DNA of 64,000 nt from NCBI GenBank assembly GCA_002914845.1, contig JXTC01000050.1, positions 988,125-1,052,124 of the forward strand, in the 5' to 3' direction. Below the pieces are notes generated by a model. The model did not search any database, was not told where the DNA came from, and worked only from the letters and a program-made list of their open reading frames with translations. Within the stretch, counting starts at the first letter, position 1. Every line of letters begins with the position of its first letter. This DNA comes from Trema orientale. Its lineage: Eukaryota > Streptophyta > Magnoliopsida > Rosales > Cannabaceae. This document shows positions 1-14,602 of the stretch, in pieces. The position numbers and the translations under genes are program-made.

Positions 1-932
1 TCTGAGCTGGAAGAAATGTTGGTCAAAGAAGGAAGATTTATGGGACTTAGATTACTAAAACAAAGAGAGAAAATGACTCAAGGAGTATTTTCTCCGTTTT
101 GTATGGCCGGGGATGTACCTGTTTGCTTTGAGTTGTTTCTGGAAATTAGAAGGAATAGAGCAAGTAGATGATGGCTGGTTGTCTGCCCTGAATTGTTTTA
201 CCAAAGCCATATATCGCTACTTCCCCAACTTTATATAACCAAAAATGTATCAAAGAGGCTTTTAGCCTAGCTATACATAAAGTAGATGAAGACAAGAAAT
301 TTCTCCTCTTTTCCATAAAAGGCTGGGGAAAATTGAGTTTGGTACCTAAATTTTGGAAATTTGTTGCATAACCAATGACGCAAGAAATTATAAAAATAAA
401 CATTTGGCGAAGGTTTTTTCATTTTTTTAGTTCCAATGAAATCTTATACTTTCCCTCAAAAAAAGAAAGGAATCTTTTACCATAAACAATGCTCATGTGG
501 ATGCTATTTGGAAATAGTAACCAGTAACAAAATACATGTACAGCCCTATGTAAGTCATTGAAACGGCAATAACTTGATGCAAAATACTTAATTCCAGGAT
601 TTTGAAATGTCTTTTTCTTCCTAGCCTTTTTTTTGGGGGGGGGGGGGGCGTATTGGGTTGTTGGAACTAACACCTACAAAGGTTGACCTGTACAAACCCC
701 TAATAAGCTTTTAAGTTCCCTATATCGTGGGAATTAGGAATACCTTTCCACTCCTCTTTTATACCTCTGCAACTTGAATAATATAATTTACACTTACAAC
801 TCAAGCAGCTTAATCTTCCAGACTACAAAAATGGACATCTAGAAGACATCAATAACTAGAAGCATACCAAATTCATCCTCCCTATTTGGATGCTCAACTT
901 TACTGTATTCCCGAAATAAAATTAGAGTCCCT
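1..932. other. 3' flank of the CSI3-like gene, no gene seen
   Basis: No reading frame here resembles a known protein. The stretch lies downstream of the minus-strand CSI3-like stop codon and should hold its 3' UTR. A T-run followed by a G-run sits near 627-648. A short A-tailed insertion with imperfect flanking duplications (about 440-480) is described under findings. Confidence 0.6.
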
Positions 933-3900
933 TCACGTACTTTCATTCGAAATTCCGTTGGACCAGATAATCTCAATTTCTAGCATTCGGGCAGATCCAT
1001 CTTTGTTGCCATCATGATTAATGTTGAATAATCCACTGTATAATCCTTCAGTAACAACTTTGTCAATTTGGATGGTCACTTTTCCCAAAGTACTCTGACA
1101 AATACCCAAAATTCTCATGGTCAAGATGCATTGTTTGTAGTATATAAAGAGCAAAGGTCATGAGATCATCAAACCCATGTACAATGATAAGCACAGTATA
1201 GAACTCTCTAACAAATTTAACAATCCTACAAACAGAATATTAATTACCTTTCCGAAGGTGTTTTTGCTTTTGCAAACGATGTGAAGCTTTTGTCCTTTTG
1301 GAGGTACATCAAATGCCCACGTAAACCCTTCTTCCCATTCCGGACAAGTACTGTGATTCACTACCTATGTAGGATAAAGAACATGTTAGAATGGCATATA
1401 CCACTCTAAGATGCTAGAAATTGATCGCCATGTGGATAATATAATGTGAAAAGTTCTAACAAAGTCTATACACAGGATGATTTGCGGTTTTCCTAAAAAC
1501 AAATGTTGGATCATTCAAACACATGTTAAGCAATTAAATCATCAAGCAACTTCAGTATTAAGAAATCTGTGTTGCTACAAGAGCAGAATTTTTGGAAGAT
1601 CTAAGTCCTGCCTAAACAACTATTTTTACGAACCAGATTTAAATCCCCTCTAATCCTCTATTGCCACATATCCTGACGAAATAAATTTGTTGACCATCTG
1701 CTCAGAAACAGGATTCAACCATGCATATGATCTAGGAAAACACAGCTTCTTTCAGTACATTAATAATTACCTTGGTTTGTCGAGCAGGACCATTGCCTAT
1801 TGTCAATCGACAAAAGGCATTTGTGCTTCCCATAGCCTGCTTCAGGTTGTTCCCACGTCTAATTGTAACAGTCAAGCAACCAGGTAAGCAATGCAACAAG
1901 CTGTCAGCTCTGTCATGGAAACTGGGTGGGCAGGTCTTCATGAGCATTTGCAGGGTGGGAATGGCTTCAGCGGCAACCATGGCTTGAGATTTTGCTACAT
2001 CTATTGGCATGTTTGACCAAGAATGCCGCAACAAGCACAGGGTGTCCAGTACAGATTCCTGAGCTGCCTCACTACCTGATTTGAGAACTCCTATCAGATG
2101 GGGAATGCAGAGGGTAGCTGCTTCAGAGATATGGAGCTTAGGAAAGTTGGCAAATATCACATTTAAGGTTCTCAAGACTTCTTCATTTATAGTTGCTGAG
2201 GACCACAACTCTCTCTCTAGAGCAGCTGAGAAACAAGACATAATTGCATTCAATTATTAAGAAAACCATAAATGAAAAATGAAATCCTACTTTTCATCAC
2301 AATCAATAGACACAAAAGGCTGCCAAAAAACTCTTGACAAAGTTTACAAAGTTTATCTCGAAATAATATATAGCCTCTATTAGATAAATATTTTCTTCTG
2401 GCCCATTCGCATAAGGTTTGTTATTACGTTGATTATTTTTAAAATGGTTATTATTTATACAATGACTATTTACTACCATGATTCTGATTATTATTTCTCT
2501 TTTGTTATGAAGGTTTAAATTCTAACCTAAAATTTTATAAAAGCAAGAGGGAACCCACGTTCTGCAGACAGGTCCATACATGTGAAAAAAAAAAAAAGAA
2601 AAAAAGAGACAACATTGCCATTTTAACTACCTGTCAAAGATCTAATGAGCTCATTTGAAACATACTCTTGGAGTGTGTGATTAGAGAACAAAAATTTGAT
2701 CAGCAAGGCTGCCTGAGCAGAAACTTCTGGATTGGGAGACAACAGTAATTCCTGAATTACCAAAATGCCACCTGCTTCTGCAACAGCTCGCCTATTGGTT
2801 TTGCTGTGCATGACAAAGTTTTGCAATGCACAAATTGCAACCATTTTCATATCCTCCGTCGGCTGATCTTCGAGTAAACTTACCAGTGCACGACAGGCAG
2901 AAACAGAATCTTTAGCTCTTGCAAGTCCCTCATGCTGGGAAAGGTCTCCAAGAGCTAAAGCAACAAGAAGTTTACCAGACTGTGATCTGGTTTGTGGGTC
3001 CAGCAAATATTGTGACAAAGGTGCTATTGCATACTTGGAAACCTTCATTTCTCGTATCCTCACATTATTAAATAAACATTCAAGTAATTTCCCAGATGCT
3101 TCTTCACACTGATGAGATCTTAACAGGTCCAACAGGGCATCTATAGCACCAGCCTCAGTCATCTGTATGGCGCTTAAGGCATCGCTCCTTTCATGAACCA
3201 TCAAGGCATTCAGAGCCACCATGACAGTGCTCTCAACTGTTGAGAGTAACATTTTTACAAGAACTACCACAGGAACTTTAAAATAGTACTCGGCATTGAA
3301 TTGTAAAACATTAGAGAGAACCAAAGCAGCCGATTCCCACAGCGCATGAGGTGGCTGAGGATCATCCTGAATGATTACCTTTGCAAGCTCAAAAATGCCA
3401 CCAGCATCAGCAACCGCCTTCGGCCAACTCACGGAGATTTTTTCCAATGCTTTAATTGCAGTCTGCTGTAAGTCCAATATTCCAATTCCAGCTAGCTGAA
3501 CAAGGGGCACAACTGCATTCTTTGTCGTAATATCTTGCTGAAAATGTTCCTGTGCAAGAAGGTGAGATAGCAATTCTGTGCCAAGCTGCTGGATAGCTTG
3601 AGACGGCGATTGCAGAAATGAAATAAGAGGTTCAATGACTTGGCTAGGTGTGAGTTTTAAAGTTGCAAGGCTCTGAGGCTTCTCCAAAATATTTACAAGT
3701 GCCTGCAAGGCACTATGCTGTCCCCACAAACTGAAATCTGAACGAAGTAAAACGAGAAACAGAGGTTCTACTATTCCTGCAGCAGCTGAACTTCTAGCAA
3801 TTGCACTACTATTTGTCAGAATGCGGAAAAGTTCTGCAATAGAGGAGCATAATGAATTAGGTGCAACAGGTAACAGCTCAAGACAATTATCAATGATGCC

Positions 3901-6900
3901 AGAATTGACCATTTCCAATTTTCGTGGGGTCCGGTCTTTCCCCAACTTTATGAGAGAACAGATGCTAGCCTCAATTAGCTGATAGTTGGTACCAGAAGCC
4001 AAGCCAACAAGAAGATCCACAATATCATAGGCTGATGCAAGCTCCACCTGTTGTTCATCATCCAACAATTTCTCAAAAGCACAAATTCCAGCTTCAACAG
4101 CTGTACTTGAGTCAGATTGCATCAGTAATATAAAGGGCTCTATGAATTCAGAGACGATTGGATTAGCTCGGATTTTGCTATTACTAAATAGAACAAAACA
4201 GAACTGTGCAGCATTTCTTTTCAATTCTAATGATGAATCCGAGGACAATATTTTGTATAGACTCTCAAGCGGGTTTGCTTCCACATCAGTTAACAAAACT
4301 GCTTTTGGAGAATTTCCTGAGGTCAACTTAATCAAAGCAACAAGAGCAGCCTCCTGCTCACTCTCAGATGCAGCATTAAGCATCTCTATCAATGGTTGAA
4401 CAGCCTGTCTTGCTAATTCAGACTCTCTGATATTCTCAGCATCAAAAAGTTCATGGAGAGCCCATGCCGCACTGAATCTGGCACTTCTTGACCCCAGACG
4501 CAGAACGGCTATAAGTTGATTTAAGGAGCTGGCTGAGGCTTCATACCTAATCAGATCAGGGTTGCTAAACAATATTCTGAATAATTCAGATATAGTGGCC
4601 TCAGTTGAGTCTTGAGGGCTCAGTGACAAATACTTTGTCAGAGCATCCAGAGCTCCAGCTTCAGCCATAATTAATTTGTTTGTATCACTCCCATCAGCAA
4701 TACGAGTCAACAGTTGGACAGCAATTGGAGGGGCAGCAGGCCTATCAGGCATTGGTCTCAAGAGATCCACTAAAAGAGGTATAGTTTTACGTGCAGTGGA
4801 CCCAAATCTTACATCTTCAATAACAAAAAGGTGCTCCAAAACAACTTGGTCAGGATTTCTTACCAGAGAAAACTCTTCTGCTAAAGCAACAAGGTTCGGC
4901 ATATCTGACTCTATGAAACCAATTAGGGATATTAATCCGGCAACAGCACCTGAATTAGCAATCGCAAGATTAATTCCCTTGCTACCGTTACAAACAAGGC
5001 TGGCCATTGACTGGGCAGCAAAGAATCTGTCGATAATCTCATCAGATCTAAGCAAAAGAGCAAGTGAAGGTATTACGCGCATTGTAGTGGAAGATAAAAC
5101 AACATTCTCATCTTGGAACAAAATAGCAAGAAGTAAGGCACTAATCCATATGCCTTCTGTGTCCTCATATTCAGCCTGTATTCCAGATAATTACAATTTT
5201 AGCCGACAAAATCAAATCCCAAACACACATACAAATATAGCATGTACCCAATGAAACTTAAGTGGCCATTAAACATCGGATGCTATTTTGTAAAATGAAG
5301 TTATGAAACACAGAAAAACCATCTCCTCCAGGAACACCACCCATTAATGTATTATGCATTGGCTCCACACTTAGTTTTTTGTATGAAGTTACAAGATTTT
5401 GGCTCAGGAATGATGTGATACAACATTCAATGCAAGTATCATAAATTTGAACTGAAAGACATTACTAGCCATTTTATGTTAGTTAAAAGAGATTTGACTG
5501 TATTTGTTGCAAAGTGATTACAACCAAAGTAACATTCCCAAGCAGCTTTTATTTGTCTAAAGAGTGCCAAGAACTTGATGAAACAAGAAAAAATTAATAT
5601 TGACTAGTCTGATATGACTAAAGCAAGAAAAAAATCACAATATCCTCTCTTAGTAAAGAGTAAGTTTTCTTTTACAACCCACTTTTGGTTTACCCATTGT
5701 TAGGAACCTTGATTTATACCAGATTACATTCCATAGTATAGCTCATTTTCAACTTCCACCCTGAATTTTAAAAATTATCACCATTAATCCCCTATTGTTT
5801 CCTTTTTGTTTAACTTCCACTTTTGTCAAATAAATGTGATATGGACATGTATATCATTGTAGTTTTCACTTAAATTGGAAAAAAGAAAAATTAAGACAGA
5901 AACGAAACTACATAGCTAAACAAGCCACAGAGATAAGGCCCTTCTAATGGAGAGAATCTGTAACTTTCCGTTCTTCTCTGTCAATTTGCTTTACCTTTCC
6001 TATTTCTATCTCTTTAAGGGTGGTCCACCAGCATAAAAATAGAGTACATAGATGATAGATTATGCCCTTACTTTGGATCCAAATATAGGGCACAAAAATT
6101 TAAATAATATGAAAAACTAATCATTGTCATACCTGTGGATTGGAGGAGTAACTTGCAAGCTTGTCAGAAAGAGCTTCAAGTCCACCAGCTTCCATAATAA
6201 GGACTCTGTTCTTTGCATGAAATGAAGCTATTAGAGATAGCAGCCACAAGGCAACTGTACCCCCCAGTACAGTAGCTGGGTCAGGGACATCAAAGTCATC
6301 TCCTTCCTGGAATGCAGTTCTTTCCATGAAACCTTTCGGAGTTCTGATTTCAATTTCCAAAGAGGAGGAGCCAGAAGTTTTCTTCATCATTTCAACTAAA
6401 GAGAATATAAGGGATTTTAAATATCCTGACACATCAAGTGCTTCCATACACTGTTGTTTGTGCCCCCTTGCAGCACAAATGAGTAATGTAGCTCCTCCGA
6501 CACTCACTTCTAAACTGGATGAGTTCATTATTCTATTAGCTAGTGAACCAAGGGATCTAGATCTAGCAACCAGTAGATCACCAAGAACAACCGGCTGATC
6601 ACTGCAAAGCCTTGAAAGAATTTCTATTGCCTTATCCTGCAGTGAAGGAGGCCCCTCAACCAGGCAGCGCAAAAGAGGTTCTAGGCTTGAGGGAACTTCT
6701 TCAAGGGCAGACCAGGGTGGGTATGTGAAGTTCACACCTTGTTTTGTCCTAGCCAAAAGTGCTACAACCTCTAAAGCATCAGCAGCATCAGTCCCATCCA
6801 TATCCATTGAATTTAAGGAATCAACAAGGGCAAGAACAGCAAATCGACACTGAGCATTTCCTGGGAGCACGTCACCTACTGAAAAATGCATTAATAGTTG

Positions 6901-9548
6901 ATGAAGAGCACATGATGCATTCCTCTTACCTTCTAAAGTTCCATCTTCCAATACTCTTGTCAATGCTGAAACAACATCTTCTGTCAAGGATTCCGCAGCA
7001 ATCTTTGCATCAGATAGAAGATTGGCCAGAGCAGCAACTGCAGTTTCAGCAGCATCAATAGAAGAGGTTTTAGCAAGCTTGATTAAAGGCTTGACATCCC
7101 CTTCTCCAATATAAGACACCTTGTTTGATGTTTTGGTCTTTGTTGGACGGGATAGAGCACTTAATGCTCGAGCAGATTGTGTAGCAACAACTTGAATATT
7201 GCTGGTCAAAAGCTTCATGCAAGGATTCACGATCTCATCAGTTGCAAGACTATCACAGATATCTTGTCTTGTGCTAAATAGATCAGCAAGGACGGAAGCT
7301 GCATACTCTTGAGTTTTTTCATTTGTTGAATCGAGAACTTGGACTAGAGATCTCAACCCTTTATTCGGTGCAGAACCCTTTTGCACAAGATCCTTGTGTG
7401 ATGCCATTATGAGTACATGACCCAACACTCTAATAATATGGGCCTTTGAGCTTGGAGAGTCACCAAGGAGCAATGCTAGTAACTGATTGATGGTGGCAGA
7501 ATCGGCTGTTCTAACAAGCTTAGTGAGCGCCATTGCTGACGCCTCTTGTCCTCTTGACCCACCACTTTTCAAGAGCCATAAGAATGCTGGGATTGCACCA
7601 GCACTTTCAACACAAGCACGAATATCTTCACTGTGACAGCATAAGTTCCACAAAACATGTGCGGCATCCTCTTTTGCCTTCTGCGATCCTGTTTCTAGCA
7701 ACTGTACCAGTGGAGGAATCCCACCTGCAGCTGTGATAGCCCATTTGCTGTCATCAACGTGGTCAGTTAAGATTGCCAGTAAGTCAACAGCATATTCTTG
7801 ATGTTGCTCACTTGATAAGCCCAGCAATGATATAAGCAATTGAATTCCTTCCCTCTTCCCTATGGCCTCCCAGATGCCAACATCGTCACAGCACAAACTT
7901 GTCAAATAGAGTATCAGATGCTCTTGCACATCAGTAGAAGCCATTGTTATAAGTCCAATAAGAACTTTTTTGGCTTCTGCCTTATTAAGGTATCTCGAGA
8001 GATAATTGTTTCCATATAGACTAGCCATGGCCTCAAGGACACGATCTTGAACCAGCTTATTATGACGAGGCTTGAGTAGCACCACTAGAATATCCTCTAC
8101 TTGTCTTGCATCAAATGGTTCCTCATCAGTGCCAGATTTCAGCTCAAAGACCATCAGAGTGTATGCTAGAGCTCCAATAATATCAGAAACTGGAGCGGTC
8201 AAAAGAGGGGACTGTGAAAGCTCTCCAAGATATAAAACCAGAGAAGACATCCCACCACAAATATTTGCTAAAGCTCGTGTAGCATGCTCCTGTAGGGCCT
8301 GACCACACTCCCCTTGCATACACTCTTTAGACGGAGCAACTATAGCTCCAATGAGAATCGGAATACCATCTGCATCAACAACAACTTTCTTGGCTCTTGC
8401 TGATTTTGAGGTAAGGGCTTCCAAAGCATCAGCAGCACTTGCTCGCACAGAAATATTATTTTCCCCACAAACAAGCTTAAGCAAAGCTTTGACTGCTCCA
8501 GAGTCTATTACTTTTGGGATGCTATCACTGAAAGCCAACATCAGACGGGCCAAGAGGGAAGCTGCATTAGACTGAGCAGCAGCATTATCAGAAGACAGAA
8601 GACCCACAATTATATCCACTCCTCCAGCCTCAAGTGTTGCTCTCCAATAAACATCCTTGTCAGCACACAGATTTCTCAAAGCCCCAGTTACAAATCCCTC
8701 TACCACTTTGTCCTGGTTAGTCTTTGGATTGAGCTGATACCATAAGGTAGGTACAACACCTTCGGTAACAAATATTTTCATACCAACATGATCATCAGAA
8801 AGTCCACCAGAGGAGACTTCATAAATAGCCTCTGCCGCAGCTTTCCTAGCTTCAGTAGATTCAGACTTCAAAAGTGAGAGTAATGGTGGGATGCACCCTC
8901 CGAGAAGTACCTTGAGACGTAAGTCTTCATCTTTGCACAAAACACTTAAGGTTGCAGCAACGTTAACTTTAGCCACAGGGGTCCCACTCCTGAGAATGCT
9001 GATGAACAACGGCATTGCCTGGGCATGAGAACCAATAAGTATCCTTGCATCCTTTCTTGCTCTAGCAATACCTAACAATCGTGCTGTAATAAGTTCTTTC
9101 TCATGTGGTGAAGACATGCTGGCATGCAGTTGCTCAACAAACTGAGCAACTGTGGCCATGATAGACTCTGCATCATCCATCTCTGTTGTTCCTTCTAATT
9201 CCCTGTATATTATATGTTTATATCAGTAGTCTGATCCTAGCAATTTAATAAATATATACAAATAATACTAGATTTGCATTTCTGGGAAAGAAACCAAACA
9301 GGCAAGAATGTTTAAAATTAAGAGATTTATGAAGCAAACTTGTGGGTTTTCTTGTATTGGTGCATGGCATTTCCATGTTACACGAATTATGTAATTTGTC
9401 ACTCAACTGTCCAGTAATCAACAATAAAAGAAGCACTAAATTTAGAGAGATCAACCAAAGAGAAGGCTCTAGCCACAGATACTGACCTAGGCTGAGAAGT
9501 AGAGAAGGATACAGGCTCTTGTCGTTTTTGGGAGGGAGACTTTGACAT
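933..9548 (-). CDS. CSI3: CELLULOSE SYNTHASE INTERACTIVE 3-like protein (armadillo repeats plus C2 domain)
   Basis: Six coding exons on the minus strand: 9548-9487, 9202-6133, 5175-2631, 2225-1771, 1364-1248 and 1094-933. All introns are GT-AG, the phases agree, and the product is 2136 residues. Nearly the whole protein is tandem armadillo-type helices, and a C2 domain fills about residues 2007-2125 (starting near [12 protein letters not shown], with [20 protein letters not shown] inside). From family knowledge, CSI proteins link plasma-membrane cellulose synthase complexes to cortical microtubules. The start [14 protein letters not shown] and the core [20 protein letters not shown] fit the CSI1/CSI3 family, and the N-terminus looks more like CSI3 than CSI1. 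The true start is in the 62-base first coding exon ([13 protein letters not shown]...), spliced in frame to the large exon. The ATG at 9180 is therefore internal (residue 29). Sites read by eye; no transcript evidence. Confidence 0.93.
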
Positions 9549-9585
9549 TTGCACTATACGCCACTATGGATTTCTCCTTGGCCTC
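9549..9585 (-). other. 5' UTR part of the first coding exon of CSI3-like gene
   Basis: On the minus strand a pyrimidine-rich tract ending in CAG precedes position 9585. The exon then runs through 37 bases to the ATG at 9548. This implies a further untranslated exon upstream. One candidate ends at about 10223, where GCGAG is followed by GTAATT. Inference from splice-site appearance only. Confidence 0.5.
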
Positions 9586-9587
9586 CT

Positions 9588-11100
9588 GAAATCAAAATTA
9601 CCAACAAAGTTCTACTGAATCCATGTAACAACCAAGAAGAAGAAACACGAATAACAGACAAATAAAACAAAATTTTCTTTATATTAATAAATTTCTGAGA
9701 TGTCTTCCTTCATCAATAGGACTATATTTATAAGCAAGAGTCTGCGTAAAATTGAAACAATAATTATTCCCATAATCAAGCTAAAACTATGGTGTGCTAA
9801 GTTTAAAATATTTTCTCATCCAAATAAATCAACCCCATATTCCCGTTTTCCAAAAATACAAATTTTTCCGTACATGCTCTCATACCATTACTACCAAATT
9901 TATTACTATAATTACTATTTAATTGACATCCATCAAATACAAAATTAACTACCCATACCCGTGATAAAGATTTCCCAAAGCAAACATGAATTATTTTCTA
10001 ATATAGTGTCATTATAATCACAGCTCGAGATTGATACCAAAATCTGCAGGAAAAATACATCATTTTGGCCTCAATCATACACCCAATTCATAATTTTCAC
10101 TGTCGATACTCTTTCCACCCCAAATATCCAAAATTTCATCACATCAAACCCCCCCCCCCTCCCACCTCCACACTCCTCAAATATAAATAAATAAATATAT
10201 ATATAATGCAAAAGAAAATTACCTCGCCGGCAATGCAAATGCCGAAGAACTCCCCAAGTTGCCACTACCTTGAAACGCAGCACTTTGGCCTGAGAATCAT
10301 CATCACCCGAGCTCTTCCACCCCCAAATTATCCAACAGAGCTGTTTTTGAGTGTTACTAGTGATACAGAGCAAGCTCCCAGTCCCACAATGTTGAACAAA
10401 TCAACCACACACTCTGAACCATAAACAACAATGACAAATCAAACCATGATCAAAACTACAATCAACACTACCAGATCTTCATAAGCATATAATTAAAAGA
10501 CTCAAAAGTAAACAAATTCCAGTACTAATAATGTGATTAATTATAAACTTACTTATTAACTACTCTATATATAAATATAAATAAATATATTATATAAATT
10601 ATACGATAAAAATTGAGGACAGGTACGGAGATCAGATCAGAGCATCGTCATCACAGAAATCTAGGGCAACAGAAACGTCCATTTCTAAAATCTCAAAGAA
10701 ATTTAAAATTAAAAAGGAAAAATAAAATAAAATAAAATCACCAAAGGCTCAAAAGCTCCACAATTCACTCACTGAGTGAGGATGAATGAGCAAATGCGAG
10801 CGACGTCAATGGTGGCAGAACCCAATGTCTCTGTATGAGAGAGAGAGTGTCTGGGTGGGTCTTTCCGTTTCCTTTTCATGTGTGAGTGAGAATATTGCTT
10901 CCTTTTTCTTTCTTTCACTCTCTGTCTTCCCTTCTCTTTTTTCCATTTTCGGCTTTTTTTTTTTTTAATTTTTATTTAATTTTATTAAATGTAAAGTAAA
11001 ATTCATCATCATATAAAATAAATTTTGGTCATTTTATTTTATTTTATTTTTAATAGATTTTTCAAATATATATATATATTGGCATGGAGAAAATCAGCGT
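9588..11100 (-). promoter_or_regulatory. Probable 5' UTR intron, leader exon and promoter of CSI3-like gene
   Basis: No protein is recognisable. Read on the minus strand, the stretch has a purine-rich, CTCTCTCT-containing segment (about 10950-10760) that looks like a plant 5' leader, and a splice donor candidate at 10223/10222. A TA-rich run near 11067-11080 could serve as a TATA region. A C-run sits at about 10149-10159. The exact transcription start cannot be set from sequence. Confidence 0.35.
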
Positions 11101-14100
11101 GTGATTCGGCCTGATTCCTGAATGTGGAAGAGGATACAGCCAATCTTATTAGTCAAAAATTTTTAACCCTCTGCTTTGGGATTGATGTTTTCTTGGTTTT
11201 TTCTTACCTTTTTAAAAGAAAAAAAAATTCCTCTATTTATTTATTCTTCGTTTTTTTTTTTTTATTTACTCATTTTTATTGCTGTTCTAGACATCAAGCG
11301 GTAAATTTTATTTAAAAACGAGAACTTGTCATTTGACTGTTATCATTGTCATATGTTTATATTACTTTGGTATTTTTTTTATTCTTTTTATTTTTTGACT
11401 CGGATAACGTGAAAGATACTGTCCAAATCATCACTCAAGAAAGTTTATCCGTGGAACAGTGCAAGTACATTAGAAGAAAAAAAAAAAAATCGATGTGTAC
11501 TCCTCCTATTACCCATTTCAGATAAATTAATTCTCAAATTTTATGTTAATGTTTTCTTTTGATAATTAATTTTGTGTTAATGTTTTTGTCCAAACTCAGT
11601 AATGAACAAGTTCCATAACAAATTGCACAATTTAATAGTGTCGATGCACCTTTCCAAAAAAAAAAAAAAAAAAAAAAACTAGTATTGATGGGAAAATGCA
11701 GCATTTCTATTTTAGCCTTCGTAAATGATTGAAATGATTAATAGAAATTGGCGTAGTTGACCAGGATCTCTCAAAAGTGGGTAAGTTCTATATAATCAGA
11801 CGAAATTATATATATCAATACGACCGAATTGTCGAAATATAAAATTGAGTTATTCGTGTTATTTCCGAATTACTACATCATTCTCCACTATCATCTCAAT
11901 TATCTACTACATTCTACTTATTCATCACCTGAGTAATTTTTTTCATCTAAATTAGCGTTTATTAAGTGGTAATTGTACGTACTTTCTGTTAATTCTGATG
12001 TTGATTGCTGAGATTTAAGACTCGAACCATCCACTTTTTTTTTTTAAATCGAAAATAAAAACAATGTTTACTCCAACATTCTAGAGACAGCCTCCAAAGA
12101 GTGACCACCTTTATATAATTCTTTAGCATTTACACAGCTAAACTTCAAAAAATTAATTAATATTTGTATTGAATTTCTTTTAAATTAAAAAAAATTAAAA
12201 TTAATTCATATTTAAATATCATTTGGAAACAATGAGGCAAAACCATTAAACTAAAATATTGTATAATATATTCAATATTCAACTAAATTCTTCGCTGCTT
12301 TAATTAGCCTGAGCCAAATAAGACCATTGTCTTAGATATGAATGAAGAAAAATGAAGGTGTTCTAACCATATTGAGATGTAATGAAAAAGTCGTCGATTA
12401 AAGCTTCTTCAACTATACATATTTATGTGCGTTTATTTCCACCTCACACAACAATTTATTTCATTTAATTGCTCTGTCTATAGACCACAAACTTGCATAG
12501 TTGCATTCAGCACGCCAAGATCCAAAGCCACCACAAAACTTATACTCTATTGGTTAGCATATTTTTTTATATAGAGATTAAAATCTAAAAAAGAAAAATG
12601 AGGGGAAAAATACAATTAAAATAATAAAAAAGAATGCATGTCTGTCAGTAATGTTTATATTTTTATTAGTTCTCAGAATAAAATATAAAAAATGCATGTG
12701 TTGGTGACGTTTTGATGAGAGAAGTGTCTATGTATATGATCTTATCAGTAATGTTTATTTAAAAATGAATATAATCTAGATCTTATAAGGTTAATCACCC
12801 ATATTGGTCAAGAGAGAGAGAGAGAGAGAGAAAAAAAGTGGACCACCCAGATGGAAAATAATCTTGAATGACAACCAATATAGATGGCACTGTTTGGATG
12901 AAATGAAACTTTTGAGATGGATTTTTGTGAGTGAGGAAATAATTTTAATTTTATTTTTGGTCAGTCCGGAAGAAAAGGGATTGAAAAGACAGATGTTCTA
13001 AGATCTGTACCTAAAAATATTTATAAGTTTGTTTTGTTGGTGAGGTTCATTTGTTAGACCAGATAACTGTTCCTCCGGATCTGTGTGTATCCCTACTGCA
13101 TGTGGATGAAGCTCAGCTTGGCAGAGACCCTTTTTTCTTTTTTTTTTTTGTTGGGTTTTGGGGCTGTTTTATATGTGTTAAAATTATAGCTATGACTAGG
13201 ATTACATGTGTAAGAACATAAGAAACAATTTATGATTTTGTATAAAAATATTTACGGTTGATATTAAGGGAGTTCATATGGCGGATATGCTCAGCACAAA
13301 TATGGTGTGTAGAGCGGTAGTTTAAGTCAAAATGAGAAATAAAACTTATTTCTTAATTAGCGAAAGAAAAACACATAAAAAGAAATATAAAGTTAATGAA
13401 TTGGAATATCATTATGTTTTATTATTTTCAATAGAAAGTTAATTATGTGTGGTGAGGTGCACCGTGCATGTTAGGCCTCCTTTAAATACCCTCTTAACTT
13501 TGACAACTCTAAAACACCAAAAAAAAAAAAAAAAAAAAAAAAGAGATTATTAAAGTTTGTCTAAATTATATAATAAAATATTTAAAAAATACCGCACTGC
13601 GGTTTGGGCGACTTCAGCAAATAAAGCAGGATTTTGATCATGATAGATACTTATAACTTACTATTGTATGCACAAAAAATCTACATCAATTGCATTGAAA
13701 ACTATTCCTCAAATGAAACGAAAAATGAATAAAAGCATATATAGTTCATGATTGCACCATTTCCCACTTTCATGACTCTCCTACAAAATTTTTCGATGTA
13801 GCTCTCCAACTTTTGCCAACGATTCAAAGAGGTCCAAAAGTTAAACTAGGTTAAATTATTGGACATAAATGTTACAGGCTATTGTCCGTTGGAAAGCATT
13901 TTAACCTTACTCTATTTCGTTACCAAGTGGATATAAGTTTATTAAACTAATTAAAAAGAGGTTGGAAAAAAAAAAGAAAAAAGATCAATTCTTTTTCTTT
14001 TTCCTTTTTTTTTTTTCAAGCCATTTTGGTTATGTTTCCTTGTACTTTGTTTCATTTTGAGCTGGATTGATGAAATTGTCATTCAATCATTCAGTGCTAC

Positions 14101-14602
14101 TTACGTAGAGAGCACACACGCTACATTTCAGTCCAATCTTTCATTCCTCTTAAGTCTTTAACAGAATACTACTTTTGGAATACTGTGAAAAGTTCAGTTA
14201 CTAAAGTGAGAAATTTCAAAGTACAGCGTGTCAAAGTTAGAAAAGGTGTAAAATTCAGGGCCTAGCCAGCTAGGGATGTCTTTAAAAACTGATTTATTGT
14301 TGTTATGTTTGTATAAGATTATTCTGTTTTCACGTTACTTTCACAAAAGTGATTCGTACTCGATGTACATTGCCTATAAAAACTATCATGGAAAAGTTTA
14401 TGATTGCATTGGCCAATAATAGCATTTGTTTTATAGCCAGATTTTGGAAAATTCAATAAATTACTTTGAATTATTAGGAAATCTTTAGCCCCATTGCCCC
14501 CCGTCTAATTAGTTAAGCATTTTCAAAATGTCATAACATGATCGTATTTCTTTTATTTTTCTTTTATTTTTTTAATGTGTTTTTTCGAAAATATAAGAGA
14601 AT
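11101..14602. other. AT-rich intergenic DNA, no gene seen
   Basis: Many homopolymer A and T runs and short frames without protein resemblance. A GA microsatellite lies at about 12809-12830. An A-tailed micro-insertion with near-matching 11-bp flanks is at 11636-11690. Around 13590-13610 a short GC-richer patch resembles internal parts of hAT-type elements but is too short to call. Confidence 0.5.

Noticed and set aside
4142-5254. Plus-strand frames at 4142-4399 and 4676-5254
   Set aside because: They are antisense to the CSI3-like exons and have no plausible domain; shadows of the coding strand.
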